Shown piece after piece: positions 36,795 through 46,079 of a stretch of DNA of 64,000 nucleotides. The stretch covers positions 1 to 64,000 of the forward strand of contig CACWVT010000001.1 of assembly GCA_902764345.1 (NCBI GenBank). The letters run 5' to 3'. The notes beneath the pieces are model-generated. The model had not been told where the DNA came from. It saw nothing but the letters and a program-made list of their open reading frames with translations, and searched no databases. Made by a program: the position numbers and the translations under genes. Each line of letters opens with the position of its first letter. The stretch's first letter is position 1. Source of the DNA: an uncultured Ruminobacter sp. Lineage in GTDB: Bacteria > Pseudomonadota > Gammaproteobacteria > Enterobacterales > Succinivibrionaceae.

Positions 36795-37736
36795 ATGAAA
36801 ATTATATTCGCCGGCACTCCGGATTTCGCCGCAGTACACCTGCAGAAACTCATAGATTCCAAAGCTGACATCTGTGCTGTTCTGACACAGCCGGATCGCC
36901 CAAAAGGGAGAGGTCATCATCTGGCTCCGTCACCGGTAAAGGAAGTTGCACTTCAGGCCGGAATTCCGGTTTACCAGCCTGAAAAACTGCGCAATAACGA
37001 TGAAGCCATCCAAACGATTAGGGAGCTTAATGCCGATCTGATGATCGTTGTGGCATACGGTCTGATTCTGCCTGATGAAGTAATTTTTGCTCCTCGCCTC
37101 GGTTCCATAAACGTTCACGGCTCTATACTGCCGCGCTGGCGCGGGGCTGCTCCAATACAGCGTTCACTCTGGGCGGGAGATGCCGAAGCTGGTGTAACCA
37201 TCATGAAGGTTGCTCCGGAACTTGATTCAGGAGATATCATAAGAATTGCCTCTGTTCCCATAACCGGTGAGGACACTTCTCTGTCACTTTATGAAAAGCT
37301 GGCCGAACTTGGGGCTGCAACCATATGTGAAATGATGCCAAACATTGAGGAACTGCTTGGACAGTCAATTCCTCAGGATCCGGCATTGGTTACTTATGCC
37401 AAAAAGCTCACAAAGGAAGAAGCCGTCCTTGATTTCAGTCTTGACGCAGAAACCCTTGAGAGATATGTCAGAACTTACATTCCATGGCCTCTTGCATGCT
37501 TCACTCTCGACGGAAATACAATAAAGGTACACAAGGCCGCGGTTCTGCGTGAGAAAACAGAAAGAGCTCCGGGAGAAATTGTCAAAGCCGGACGTGACGG
37601 TTTAGACATAGCCACTGCTAATGGAATTCTGCGAATCACTGAACTGCAGCTTCCTAACAAAAAAGCGATGCCTTTTGCAGACGTATTCAACTCAAAGAAG
37701 GAAATGTTCAGCACAGGCAGGATGGTTAATTCATGA
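36795..37736 (+). CDS. fmt: Methionyl-tRNA formyltransferase
   Basis: Fmt formylates Met-tRNA(fMet) with 10-formyl-tetrahydrofolate before initiation. The 313-residue protein starts MKIIFAGTPDFA and has LTQPDRPKGRG, the catalytic NVHGSILPRWRGAAPIQ and ITIMKVAPELDSGD-like segments, with the C-terminal tRNA-binding domain. I chose ATG 36795 because the family begins with this motif. An in-frame ATG at 36747, with AGAGG 4 nt before it, would add 16 residues; the protein start is therefore uncertain. It ends inside the start of rsmB (4-nt overlap). Confidence 0.95.
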   Translation: MKIIFAGTPDFAAVHLQKLIDSKADICAVLTQPDRPKGRGHHLAPSPVKEVALQAGIPVYQPEKLRNNDEAIQTIRELNADLMIVVAYGLILPDEVIFAPRLGSINVHGSILPRWRGAAPIQRSLWAGDAEAGVTIMKVAPELDSGDIIRIASVPITGEDTSLSLYEKLAELGAATICEMMPNIEELLGQSIPQDPALVTYAKKLTKEEAVLDFSLDAETLERYVRTYIPWPLACFTLDGNTIKVHKAAVLREKTERAPGEIVKAGRDGLDIATANGILRITELQLPNKKAMPFADVFNSKKEMFSTGRMVNS

Positions 37737-39043
37737 TTAGTTCCAAGAACCCGAGAACTCTGGCGGCAGAAATAATCACAGAAGCACTTCATGACGGTCA
37801 GCCTCTGATGGCCACGGTCAGGAAGAAAGCCAAAGCCATGTCTTCACAGGACGCATCTTTTCTTAAAGAGCTGGTTAACGGCATCCTCCGTCACAAACTG
37901 TATCTGGAAGGTATTCTTGACGCCCTCGTTGAAAAACCTTTTAAGGCCAAAAACATCAGGGTCAAATATGCCATTATGGCAGGACTCTACCAACTGGCAT
38001 TTTTGAATACCCCTCATCATGCCGCCGTAAACGAAACAGTAAAAGCTGTCGGAGAGTTAGGTTTTGACACACTCAAAGGACTGACAAATGCAGTAATGCA
38101 CGGCTACCTCAGAAAAAAAGAAGAGCTTGAACAGAAGCTTTATAAATCATATGAAACCAGATACTCATTCCCCCAGTGGCTGATTACCGACATTAAAGCA
38201 GCGTATGGCAAGTCCCTTGGCATGGTTCTGGAAAATCTTAACCGCCATCCTCCGCTGACAGTAAGAGTTAACACAGCAAAATGTCCTATGGACGAATACA
38301 TAAAGCTGCTGGCTGATAATGGTCTTACCGGGACACCTGTACCAACGGTACCGTGTGCACTGGTTATTACTCCTCCAGTCAATACCGAAAAGCTCCCTCT
38401 TTTTGACAGCGGAGCTGTTTTCATTCAGGATGCGGCGGCACAACAGGCCGCAATCTTTCTAAACCCCCAGCCAGGCGACATCATTCTGGATGCATGCGCC
38501 GCTCCGGGCGGTAAGACAACCCATATTCTTGAATTATGTCCGGAAGTAAAAGACCTGGTGGCCATGGATCTTGACGAAGGCAGACTGATGAGGGTTAAGG
38601 AAAATCTTCAGCGGCTCCGTCTCAAAGCCAAAGTTATTTCAGCAGACGCATCATCAAGGGATCATTCATGGAGTCCATATTCCGAATATGACAGAATACT
38701 TCTTGATGCTCCATGCTCGGCAACAGGTGTCATAAGACGTCATCCAGACATAAAATGGCTGAGGACTCCTGACGAAATTAAGAGTATTGTAAAACTTCAG
38801 CGACAAATATTGGAAAATATGTGGCAAATGCTGAAACCTGATGGCATTATGCTCTATGCAACATGTTCAATCGAACCTGTGGAAAACACCCTCCAGATAA
38901 AAAACTTCCTTTCTGAACACAGTGATGCGGAACTTATACCGCTCACTGAAGGAGAAACGGCAGAAAATCCCGGACTGCAAATTCTTCCGGGACTGAATGA
39001 CATGGATGGTTTCTACTACGCAAAAATGAAAAAGAATTGCTGA
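37733..39043 (+). CDS. rsmB: 16S rRNA (cytosine967-C5)-methyltransferase
   Basis: RsmB methylates C967 of 16S rRNA. The 436-residue protein has an N-terminal NusB-like RNA-binding domain (about 1-140) and the Fmu methyltransferase domain with DACAAPGGKTTHILEL, DAPCSATGVIRRHPDIKWL and the second catalytic Cys in YATCSIEPVEN. Its start overlaps fmt by 4 nt. The length matches E. coli RsmB (429). Confidence 0.96.
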   Translation: MISSKNPRTLAAEIITEALHDGQPLMATVRKKAKAMSSQDASFLKELVNGILRHKLYLEGILDALVEKPFKAKNIRVKYAIMAGLYQLAFLNTPHHAAVNETVKAVGELGFDTLKGLTNAVMHGYLRKKEELEQKLYKSYETRYSFPQWLITDIKAAYGKSLGMVLENLNRHPPLTVRVNTAKCPMDEYIKLLADNGLTGTPVPTVPCALVITPPVNTEKLPLFDSGAVFIQDAAAQQAAIFLNPQPGDIILDACAAPGGKTTHILELCPEVKDLVAMDLDEGRLMRVKENLQRLRLKAKVISADASSRDHSWSPYSEYDRILLDAPCSATGVIRRHPDIKWLRTPDEIKSIVKLQRQILENMWQMLKPDGIMLYATCSIEPVENTLQIKNFLSEHSDAELIPLTEGETAENPGLQILPGLNDMDGFYYAKMKKNC

Positions 39044-39073
39044 TTCATTAAATAATCACACCGGAGTACAGCC

Positions 39074-40480
39074 ATGAAAATCATTATTTTAGGTGCCGGA
39101 CAGGTTGGATCCGGGCTAGTGGAATACTTGGTTAATGAAAATAATGAAATAACTTTAGTAGATGAAAACTACGAAAAACTTCAGGCAATAAAAAACAGAT
39201 TTGACATAAAAGTAGTGCAGGGATATGCATCATACCCTGCCACGCTGAGAAATTCTGACGCCGATAATGCGGATCTTCTGGTAGCAGTTACCGATTCAGA
39301 TGAAATAAACATGCTGGCCTGCCAGCTTGGTTACTCCCTTTTCAAAATTCCGCAAAAAATAGCCAGAATACTTAATCATGACTACGTAGCGGAAAAAGAT
39401 CTGCTGTTTAATGATAATGCCATTCCTGTAGATAACATTATTGCACCGGAAAATCTGGTCATGCAGGAAATCGTAAAGCTTATCGAGTATCCCGGTGTAA
39501 CACAGCTTGCGGAGTTTGCAGGAGGACGACTCTGCATGACTTCCGTCAAGGCATATTATGGAGGAGCCATTGTGGGTTCACCACTTGGTAACCTGTCAAA
39601 ATATACCAATAATGCCATTGTCAAGGTTGTGGCAATCTATCGTCAGGACAAACTTATCAACATCAACGAGAATACCGTCATCGAAGCAGGTGATGAAGTT
39701 TTCTTCATTGCAGCCAAGGGCCATGTACGACTCATGACCTCAACACTGCAGAAGCTTGAACCTCCATACAGACGCATCATGATTGTTGGGGGAGGTAACA
39801 TTGCCAGAAATCTGGCTCTTAACATCTGTAGCAAATACAGTGTAAAACTGATAGAAACAAATTCAAAAAACGCTTCCGTTCTGGCTGATGAATTTGATAA
39901 AACCTCAGTGGAGGTATTCTGTTCTGATCCTTCAGATCAGAACTTCCTTACGGAAGAACACGTAGACATGATGGATCTTGTTATCTCGGTAACCGATAAT
40001 GACGAAACAAACATTATGTCAGCCCTTCTTGCAAAGAAACAGGGAGCCAAAAAAGCGATAGTACTCATCCAAAAGTACGCCTATATCAATCTGCTGTCAA
40101 ACAATGCCATAGACATTTACATTTCTCCTGGCGATGCCACCATTTCAGCACTTCTTACAAATATCCGCCGCAACGGAATAACAAACGTAAAGACGCTGAA
40201 ACACAGACTTGCAGAAGGTCTCGAAATAAAACTAACTGGCGATTACAATCACAGCAATGTAATAGGCAGATACGTAAAGGACATCAAGTTGCCTCTCGGC
40301 ATATCCATATGTGCCATAGCTCGAGGTGACGAGATGCTTATTCCAGATGATAAAACAATATTTCAGAATAATGACACCGTGGTATTTTTTGTATCTGAAA
40401 AGAAAAACATTCGCGATCTCATTAAGCTGACATCGCCGAAGGCTACTTTCTTTTCCAGCAGGACATCAAAGAGCAATTAA
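39074..40480 (+). CDS. trkA: Trk potassium uptake, regulatory protein TrkA
   Basis: TrkA is the peripheral cytoplasmic subunit that gates the TrkH potassium channel through nucleotide binding. The 468-residue protein has two RCK units: the first Rossmann loop ILGAGQVGSGLVEYL and the second IVGGGNIARNLAL near residue 236, each followed by a TrkA-C domain. This two-fold structure is the enteric form. It follows rsmB by 30 nt and precedes trkH by 15 nt. In E. coli trkA stands alone after rsmB; here trkH is joined. Confidence 0.96.
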   Translation: MKIIILGAGQVGSGLVEYLVNENNEITLVDENYEKLQAIKNRFDIKVVQGYASYPATLRNSDADNADLLVAVTDSDEINMLACQLGYSLFKIPQKIARILNHDYVAEKDLLFNDNAIPVDNIIAPENLVMQEIVKLIEYPGVTQLAEFAGGRLCMTSVKAYYGGAIVGSPLGNLSKYTNNAIVKVVAIYRQDKLININENTVIEAGDEVFFIAAKGHVRLMTSTLQKLEPPYRRIMIVGGGNIARNLALNICSKYSVKLIETNSKNASVLADEFDKTSVEVFCSDPSDQNFLTEEHVDMMDLVISVTDNDETNIMSALLAKKQGAKKAIVLIQKYAYINLLSNNAIDIYISPGDATISALLTNIRRNGITNVKTLKHRLAEGLEIKLTGDYNHSNVIGRYVKDIKLPLGISICAIARGDEMLIPDDKTIFQNNDTVVFFVSEKKNIRDLIKLTSPKATFFSSRTSKSN

Positions 40481-40495
40481 TACTATTAAGGACGG

Positions 40496-41947
40496 ATGAA
40501 AATGATTAACTACCGCATAATCCTTTCATTTTTAGGCAGCACCATGATTCTGCTGTCGACCGTCATGCTCATACCACTGATGTATGCCTTCATCACTGTA
40601 TCCCGAGGCAGTGCGGAATTTCTGGCAAGCATGACCATAACCATGCTGTCAGGACTTCTTATAAAAAACCTCACCAAAAACCACAGCACCAATATGACAA
40701 TTAAAGACATGTTTCTCTTTACATCTCTGCTGTGGATTACAATTGTCATATTCGCAGCGATCCCGATTCACCTTATAATGAGGACTGATCTCCTTTCCTC
40801 ATGTATCGAAACTGCAGCCGCAGTCTCCACTTCAGGTAATACCGTTATCGGCAACGTCGATCTGATACCCGGTTCCATACTCATATGGCGTTCCATTCTG
40901 CAATATCTCGGAGGAATCGGGTTCATAGCTGTGGGTATTGCCATTCTTCCAAATCTGAACGTTGGTGGTATGAAGCTGTTCAGTACCGAAAGCTCCAAGG
41001 AATCCACTGACAAGGTCATGCCAAAATCCAAAACCCTGGCCTCGGGCATGTTGCTTACCTATCTGGGACTCACTGCTCTTGCCTACATAGTTTATTATCT
41101 GCTTGGTATGTCATCATTTGATGCATTCAATCACGCTCTTACATCCCTATCCACCGGAGGCATGAGTACTCACCAGAGCTCCATGAACTATTTTCCTGAT
41201 ACGATCCACTGGGCCGTAATAATATTCATGTTTCTGGGTGCCCTGCCGTTCCCTTTGGTATTCCTTGCGGTTCACGGCCATATCAAAGAACTTCTGAAAG
41301 ATGATCAGGTAAAAGGTTTTATCGCCATAATAATAGTGGTATCTTTGGTGACCGCCGCCAGTCTGGTTTTCTCTGAAGATTACTCCATAGCCGATGCTGT
41401 CAGAATCAGTCTGTTCAACACAGTCAGCGTAATCTCAACAACCGGATATTCCCTTGAAGATTACAGTAACTATAACGACTTCATCACCATGCTGTTCTTT
41501 TTCCTGATTCCTATTGGAGCATGCTCAAGTTCAACATCAGGAGGACTCAAGATATTCCGACTTCAAATAGGCTTCATACTGTTTAAAAGACAGATAAAAC
41601 AGCTGATGCACCCTGCTGCCATTTTCCCGCAGAAATACAACAGTCAACCGGTAAATGATGTCATTATTCGTTCAATCATTACATTCTTCTGTGCATACTT
41701 TATAGTTGTATTTTTCAGCTCACTGCTCTTATGTCTCAGTGGTTTTGGCATGCTTGACGCACTATCTGCAACCATGGCCTGCATGTCTAATTTGGGAATA
41801 GGACTTGGACCAAACGTCGGTCCTAACGGAGATTTCAGTATTCTGACCAATTGGCAAAAGATTATTTTGTGCTTTGACATGATCACCGGCAGACTTGAAG
41901 TATTAACAATACTGATCTGCTTCCATCCCGGATTCTGGAAGGTATAA
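40496..41947 (+). CDS. trkH: Trk potassium uptake channel TrkH
   Basis: TrkH is the inner-membrane potassium channel that works with TrkA. The 483-residue protein has four P-loop repeats carrying the filter segments STSGNT, STGGMST, STTGYS and SNLGIGLG, with paired helices around them and MITGRLEVLTIL near the C-terminus. Two starts, ATG 40496 and ATG 40502, are possible; AAGGA at 40488-40492 fits the second better (9 nt), but the difference is two residues. The last 45 nt overlap the end of rluA on the other strand. Confidence 0.95.
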   Translation: MKMINYRIILSFLGSTMILLSTVMLIPLMYAFITVSRGSAEFLASMTITMLSGLLIKNLTKNHSTNMTIKDMFLFTSLLWITIVIFAAIPIHLIMRTDLLSSCIETAAAVSTSGNTVIGNVDLIPGSILIWRSILQYLGGIGFIAVGIAILPNLNVGGMKLFSTESSKESTDKVMPKSKTLASGMLLTYLGLTALAYIVYYLLGMSSFDAFNHALTSLSTGGMSTHQSSMNYFPDTIHWAVIIFMFLGALPFPLVFLAVHGHIKELLKDDQVKGFIAIIIVVSLVTAASLVFSEDYSIADAVRISLFNTVSVISTTGYSLEDYSNYNDFITMLFFFLIPIGACSSSTSGGLKIFRLQIGFILFKRQIKQLMHPAAIFPQKYNSQPVNDVIIRSIITFFCAYFIVVFFSSLLLCLSGFGMLDALSATMACMSNLGIGLGPNVGPNGDFSILTNWQKIILCFDMITGRLEVLTILICFHPGFWKV

Positions 41948-42649
41948 CCTCAAGTCTATACCTGTACCTTCCAAAAAGTCAGCAGGTGCGTACAATGCCA
42001 TTTTTCTGCCGTCTTTAGGATGATAAAACGAAAGATAGCACGAATGAAGCTCCAGTCTGGCCGTGCATTCATCGTCAGCATTGCCGTAAAGTCTGTCATT
42101 GCAGATAGGATACCCGAAAGTCTGAAGATGAAGCCTCAACTGATGCGTTCTACCGGTGTGAGGTTCAAGCATAACCACCGTAATTTTTCGTGCGATATCG
42201 CGGTGAATAACCCTAAAAAAAGTTAATGCCTTTCGACCTTCGGCATAGTCGACCCTGTGAATGGGGGCGCTTGTGAGAGCAGCCTGAGTCCAGTCACGAC
42301 TCATAGGATACGCCAAAGCACCACTGTTCTCCTTGATTATCCCTTCACACACTGCAACATACCTTTTTCGTGGAATGCGATTCCTAAACTGTTCACTCAA
42401 AACTGCATTTGCGCTTTTATTTCTGGAAAACAGGATTATTCCTGAAGTTGAAGTATCAAGACGATGAACAGGATTTACTCCGGGATACATTTCACGAAGT
42501 CTCAGAGTGAGAGAGTCGTCAGAATGCTTTCCGGGAACGGTTAAAAGACCAGACGGCTTGTCTGCGACAAGAATATCTTCATCGACGTATATTATCTTTG
42601 GCGGAGTATCCGGAGGATTGTACGTATAATGCTGCTTCCCGGTAATCAT
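41903..42649 (-). CDS. rluA: Dual-specificity pseudouridine synthase RluA
   Basis: RluA makes pseudouridine 746 in 23S rRNA and 32 in some tRNAs. The 248-residue protein has the N-terminal YNPPDTPP found in RluA, ADKPSGLLTVPG, the catalytic Asp in HRLDTSTSG, RKRYVAV and PHTGRTHQLRLH. There is no S4 domain, as expected for RluA. I chose ATG 42647-42649 because AAAGGA lies 5 nt upstream; the frame extends further only from GTG. The 3' end overlaps trkH by 45 nt in convergent orientation. Confidence 0.93.
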   Translation of the reverse strand: MITGKQHYTYNPPDTPPKIIYVDEDILVADKPSGLLTVPGKHSDDSLTLRLREMYPGVNPVHRLDTSTSGIILFSRNKSANAVLSEQFRNRIPRKRYVAVCEGIIKENSGALAYPMSRDWTQAALTSAPIHRVDYAEGRKALTFFRVIHRDIARKITVVMLEPHTGRTHQLRLHLQTFGYPICNDRLYGNADDECTARLELHSCYLSFYHPKDGRKMALYAPADFLEGTGIDLRLYLPESGMEADQYC

Positions 42650-42840
42650 CATGTTCCTTTCTATGATAAAAAGCACAACAATAATCGACCTGTATCAGAT
42701 CGTTACTGATAGCTACTGTAATAATCAAATACCATATAATCATCCACCACATTAAGGATGAACAATAACATGTATGTTAATAAAACACACAACTTTCGGC
42801 AATGGCTATACTGAAAAACATTTCTCTGTTGTCCAAATAG

Positions 42841-42866
42841 AAAAGACCTGCTTTTGCAGGTCTTTT
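42841..42866. terminator. Bidirectional terminator after potI
   Basis: AAAAGACCTGC (42841-42851) pairs with GCAGGTCTTTT (42856-42866), loop TTTT. The A/T arms give a U-tract in both directions. It ends the potFGHI transcript. Confidence 0.85.
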
Positions 42867-42902
42867 CTTCTTCCGTAAAATGTAATCTTCTTACACGGAT
42901 AC

Positions 42903-43814
42903 TCACCCCTTACGATTAAGAGCCAACTGCATATCACGTTTTCTTCTGCGATCTGCCCTGACTCTGCTCAGCCAATACACAAACGTACATACCGAAACGA
43001 TAAATACAATTATTGTGGCCAGTGCATTAATCTCAGGATTCAAACCTCTTCTAACCTTGGAAAACACCAGTACGGGCAGGGTTGAAGAATTAGGACCTGC
43101 CACAAACTGAGTAATAACCAGGTCATCCATTGACAGGGTGAAAGCCAGCAGCCATCCTGACACAATAGCAGGCATGATGGAAGGAAGGATAATGGTGAAG
43201 AAGGTCTTTATCGGACCAGCTCCAAGATCAAGTGCGGCCTCCTCTATTGAAGTATCCAGTTCACGCATACGGGAACGAACAACAACTGTTACATAGGCAG
43301 ATGTCAGGGTAACCATGGAAATCCATATTGTAACCATGCCCTTCTCCGGCCAACCAATAATATTTGACATTGCCACGAACAGCAGGAGCATGGAAAGACC
43401 AATAATCACGTCAGGCAGAACCATTGGTGCCGTAATGAAAAGGGCAAACATGGATTCTCCCTTGAATCGACCTATCTTAACAAGCACAATCGCCGCCAAC
43501 GTACCGATAATCACTGACATGGATGCGGAACTGAAAGCAATAATAAGCGAATTAAGCACCGCATCAATCATCTGTCTGTCACTCAAAAGCTCAAAATACC
43601 ATTTTACTGAAAAGCCGCTCCATATGGTAACAAGCTTTGATTCATTAAATGAAAAGACAATCAGTGTGGCAATTGGCAGATACAGAAACATGAATCCGAA
43701 AAACAGAAAAACGAACTTCAGAATACTGCTTCTGGTACATCTCGGATACTTTCGAACCGTCTGCACAATGGTTTCTGCCTGAGCGGCATTGTTTTCTTTT
43801 ACATCTTCCGCCAT
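42903..43814 (-). CDS. potI: Putrescine ABC transporter permease PotI
   Basis: PotI is one of two inner-membrane permeases of the PotFGHI putrescine importer. The 303-residue protein has six expected helices and the EAA-loop DTSIEEAALDLGAGPIKTFFTIILP for contact with the ATPase. Before the first helix there is a charged N-terminus of about 30 residues. The start and the potH stop share one base (TAATG). It is the last gene of the operon. Confidence 0.93.
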   Translation of the reverse strand: MAEDVKENNAAQAETIVQTVRKYPRCTRSSILKFVFLFFGFMFLYLPIATLIVFSFNESKLVTIWSGFSVKWYFELLSDRQMIDAVLNSLIIAFSSASMSVIIGTLAAIVLVKIGRFKGESMFALFITAPMVLPDVIIGLSMLLLFVAMSNIIGWPEKGMVTIWISMVTLTSAYVTVVVRSRMRELDTSIEEAALDLGAGPIKTFFTIILPSIMPAIVSGWLLAFTLSMDDLVITQFVAGPNSSTLPVLVFSKVRRGLNPEINALATIIVFIVSVCTFVYWLSRVRADRRRKRDMQLALNRKG

Positions 43815-44752
43815 TATTTTGCTCCCTGAGTAATTTCTTTACGCTGGGTCTTGTAGAACAGAACAATCGGAACAACAAGAATCAACAGCATGATGGTGGC
43901 CAGTGCAGCCGCAAGAGGCCAATCTCTGGTCATGAAGTACTCATCCCAAATGGTGCGTCCGATCAGGTTGGCTCCCGGTCCTCCGAGAAGTTCAGGAATA
44001 ATATACTCACCCACCGCAGGAATGAATACAAGCATTGAACCTGCAATGATGCCACTGTATGTCTGAGGAACAAAAAGTTTAAAGAAACATTTTGCCGGAC
44101 GGCAGCCGAGATCATAACCAGCCTCTATAATGGTGTAATCCACGCGCACGATTGCGGTATAAAGAGGAAGAATCATGAATGGCAGATAGGCATAGACAAT
44201 ACCGATGTATACGGCGAGATCAGTATGCAACAGCTGAAGCGGCTCATCGATAATATTAAGCCACTGCAAGAAACTGTTAAGATATCCTTCTGGCTTCAGA
44301 ATTCCCATCCAGGCATAAATTCTGATAAGGAAGGAGGTCCAGCTTGGCATGATAACCAGCATAAGCAGGGCATTACGCAAAGAGCTTTTCGAAGTTGCAA
44401 TGGCCCAAGCCATGGGATAACCGATAAGTAAACATAGCAGTGTTGATATGAAAGCTATTTTTATGGACTTAAGGTACGAATACAGATAGGTTGAATCGTC
44501 AAATATGGCCGCATAGTTGCCAAGATAAGCACTGAAATTTAGCTTTAAATCCTCAGAATCAAAGGAAATCAGGGATGTATACGGAGGTACGCTGTCATCA
44601 ATACTCTCCGCAAAGCTTATTTTCAGAATTATCAGGAATGGCACAAAGAAAAACAGTGACATCCAGAGATAAGGCAGTGCTATGACGGCATACTTATGCC
44701 ATCCGCTCAGCTTTTTCTGTCTTCTGTTGATTTTATAGGTTTTATTCTGCAT
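43814..44752 (-). CDS. potH: Putrescine ABC transporter permease PotH
   Basis: PotH is the second permease of the importer and pairs with PotI. The 312-residue protein has a basic N-terminus, a first helix near 22-45, and the EAA loop YTIIEAGYDLGCRPAKCFFKLFVP. The segment AWMGILKPEGYLNSFLQWL is typical of PotH/PotB. It starts 13 nt after potG and is coupled to potI by a 1-nt overlap. Confidence 0.93.
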   Translation of the reverse strand: MQNKTYKINRRQKKLSGWHKYAVIALPYLWMSLFFFVPFLIILKISFAESIDDSVPPYTSLISFDSEDLKLNFSAYLGNYAAIFDDSTYLYSYLKSIKIAFISTLLCLLIGYPMAWAIATSKSSLRNALLMLVIMPSWTSFLIRIYAWMGILKPEGYLNSFLQWLNIIDEPLQLLHTDLAVYIGIVYAYLPFMILPLYTAIVRVDYTIIEAGYDLGCRPAKCFFKLFVPQTYSGIIAGSMLVFIPAVGEYIIPELLGGPGANLIGRTIWDEYFMTRDWPLAAALATIMLLILVVPIVLFYKTQRKEITQGAK

Positions 44753-44765
44753 ATCCGGAGATCCG

Positions 44766-45962
44766 CTAGAAAGTTAAGGTCACGCAGGATTCAGGGTCCC
44801 AACTCAAAAATACTTTATCATCCCAGGTAGGAAGCCCCTTGTTGAAACGGTCAACATTAGGAAGCGTTGAAATGACAACCTTACCGGAATTAAGCTTTAC
44901 ATGATAAATGGATATATCACCCATGTAGGCAATTTCGGTAACCACACCGGTGGTGTAATTATCCTTCAGAGGCTGACCGTTCTCATCAACCGGCGAAGTC
45001 TTTTCGAGATAAATCTTTTCCGGTCTGATTGCCACGGTTACTTCCATGCCGTCATCAAGATCGACATCGATATCAAGATGAATATCATGCTCAAGATCCT
45101 TACATCTGATCACAGAACCTACTTCAGGTCCTGAAGTAACCAGGGTTGACTCAAACATGTTAACGGAACCGATGAACTCAGCTGCAAAACAGCAGTTCGG
45201 ATTTTCATAAATCTGTCTAGGAGAACCAACCTGAATGAACTCACCGCGATTCATTATGGCAATGCGTTCGGCCATGGTCATGGCTTCTTCCTGATCATGG
45301 GTCACCATTATGCAGGTTACACCTACACTTTCAATTATGTTAACCAGTTCAAGACGCATCTGTTCCCTAAGCTTTTTGTCAAGAGCTCCCATCGGTTCAT
45401 CGAGAAGCAGAAGCTTAGGCTGTTTGGCCAAAGAACGTGCAAGAGCCACACGCTGCCTCTGACCACCAGACAGCTGATGAGGCTTACGGTTAACATATTC
45501 TTCCATGTGAACCAGCTTAAGCATCTGATTCACACGTTCCTCAATGACTTTTTTAGGCAGTTTTTCCTGTTTTAAACCAAAAGCAATGTTCTGAGCCACG
45601 GTCATATGCGGAAAAAGTGCGTAAGACTGAAACATCATATTCAGATGACGCTTATAAGGAGGAACACCTATTATGTCCTCCCCATCAAGAATAATGCTGC
45701 CACTCGTTGGATTTTCAAATCCTGCAATCATACGCAGGAGCGTTGATTTACCGCACCCAGACGACCCGAGCAGTGCAAATATCTCTCCTTCGTAAATAGT
45801 GAGATCAACATTATCCACAGCGACATTTTCACCGTACTTCTTGGTAATGTTCTTAATTTCCAATAAAGGACGACGAACCTTTTTTACGGGCTCACGGTTT
45901 TTATTAACCGCAGTCTTCTCACTTCCCGTAACCTTTTCATTATCTTTAAGCAGTTCAGCCAA
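44766..45962 (-). CDS. potG: Putrescine ABC transporter ATPase PotG
   Basis: PotG is the ATPase that drives putrescine import. The 398-residue protein has Walker A GSSGCGKS, MMFQSYALFPHMTV, signature LSGGQRQRVALARSLA, DEPMGALDKKLR and TCIMVTHDQEEAMTMA. The C-terminal part is a TOBE-type regulatory domain with VAIRPEKI and LPTWDDKVFLSWD, closer to PotG than to PotA. It lies 117 nt after potF, with a hairpin terminator between. Confidence 0.95.
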   Translation of the reverse strand: MAELLKDNEKVTGSEKTAVNKNREPVKKVRRPLLEIKNITKKYGENVAVDNVDLTIYEGEIFALLGSSGCGKSTLLRMIAGFENPTSGSIILDGEDIIGVPPYKRHLNMMFQSYALFPHMTVAQNIAFGLKQEKLPKKVIEERVNQMLKLVHMEEYVNRKPHQLSGGQRQRVALARSLAKQPKLLLLDEPMGALDKKLREQMRLELVNIIESVGVTCIMVTHDQEEAMTMAERIAIMNRGEFIQVGSPRQIYENPNCCFAAEFIGSVNMFESTLVTSGPEVGSVIRCKDLEHDIHLDIDVDLDDGMEVTVAIRPEKIYLEKTSPVDENGQPLKDNYTTGVVTEIAYMGDISIYHVKLNSGKVVISTLPNVDRFNKGLPTWDDKVFLSWDPESCVTLTF

Positions 45963-45977
45963 GATACTATCTCCATA

Positions 45978-46013
45978 AAAAACGGAATTAAGAGGGCTGC
46001 CCCCCTTAATTCC
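45978..46013 (-). terminator. Terminator between potF and potG
   Basis: GGAATTAAG (45984-45992) pairs with CTTAATTCC (46005-46013), with a GGG/CCC extension inside. On the reverse strand it is followed by GTTTTTT. It lies inside the operon and should let only part of the transcripts reach potGHI. Confidence 0.8.
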
Positions 46014-46079
46014 ATGAGTTTAACCTTAACGGTGTTTTCTATATGCAGCTGACACCGACAGAATCTCCATAACCATAAG

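Noticed and set aside
42703..42906. 67-codon reverse frame between potI and rluA
   Set aside because: It runs through the terminator hairpin at 42841-42866 and has no family resemblance.
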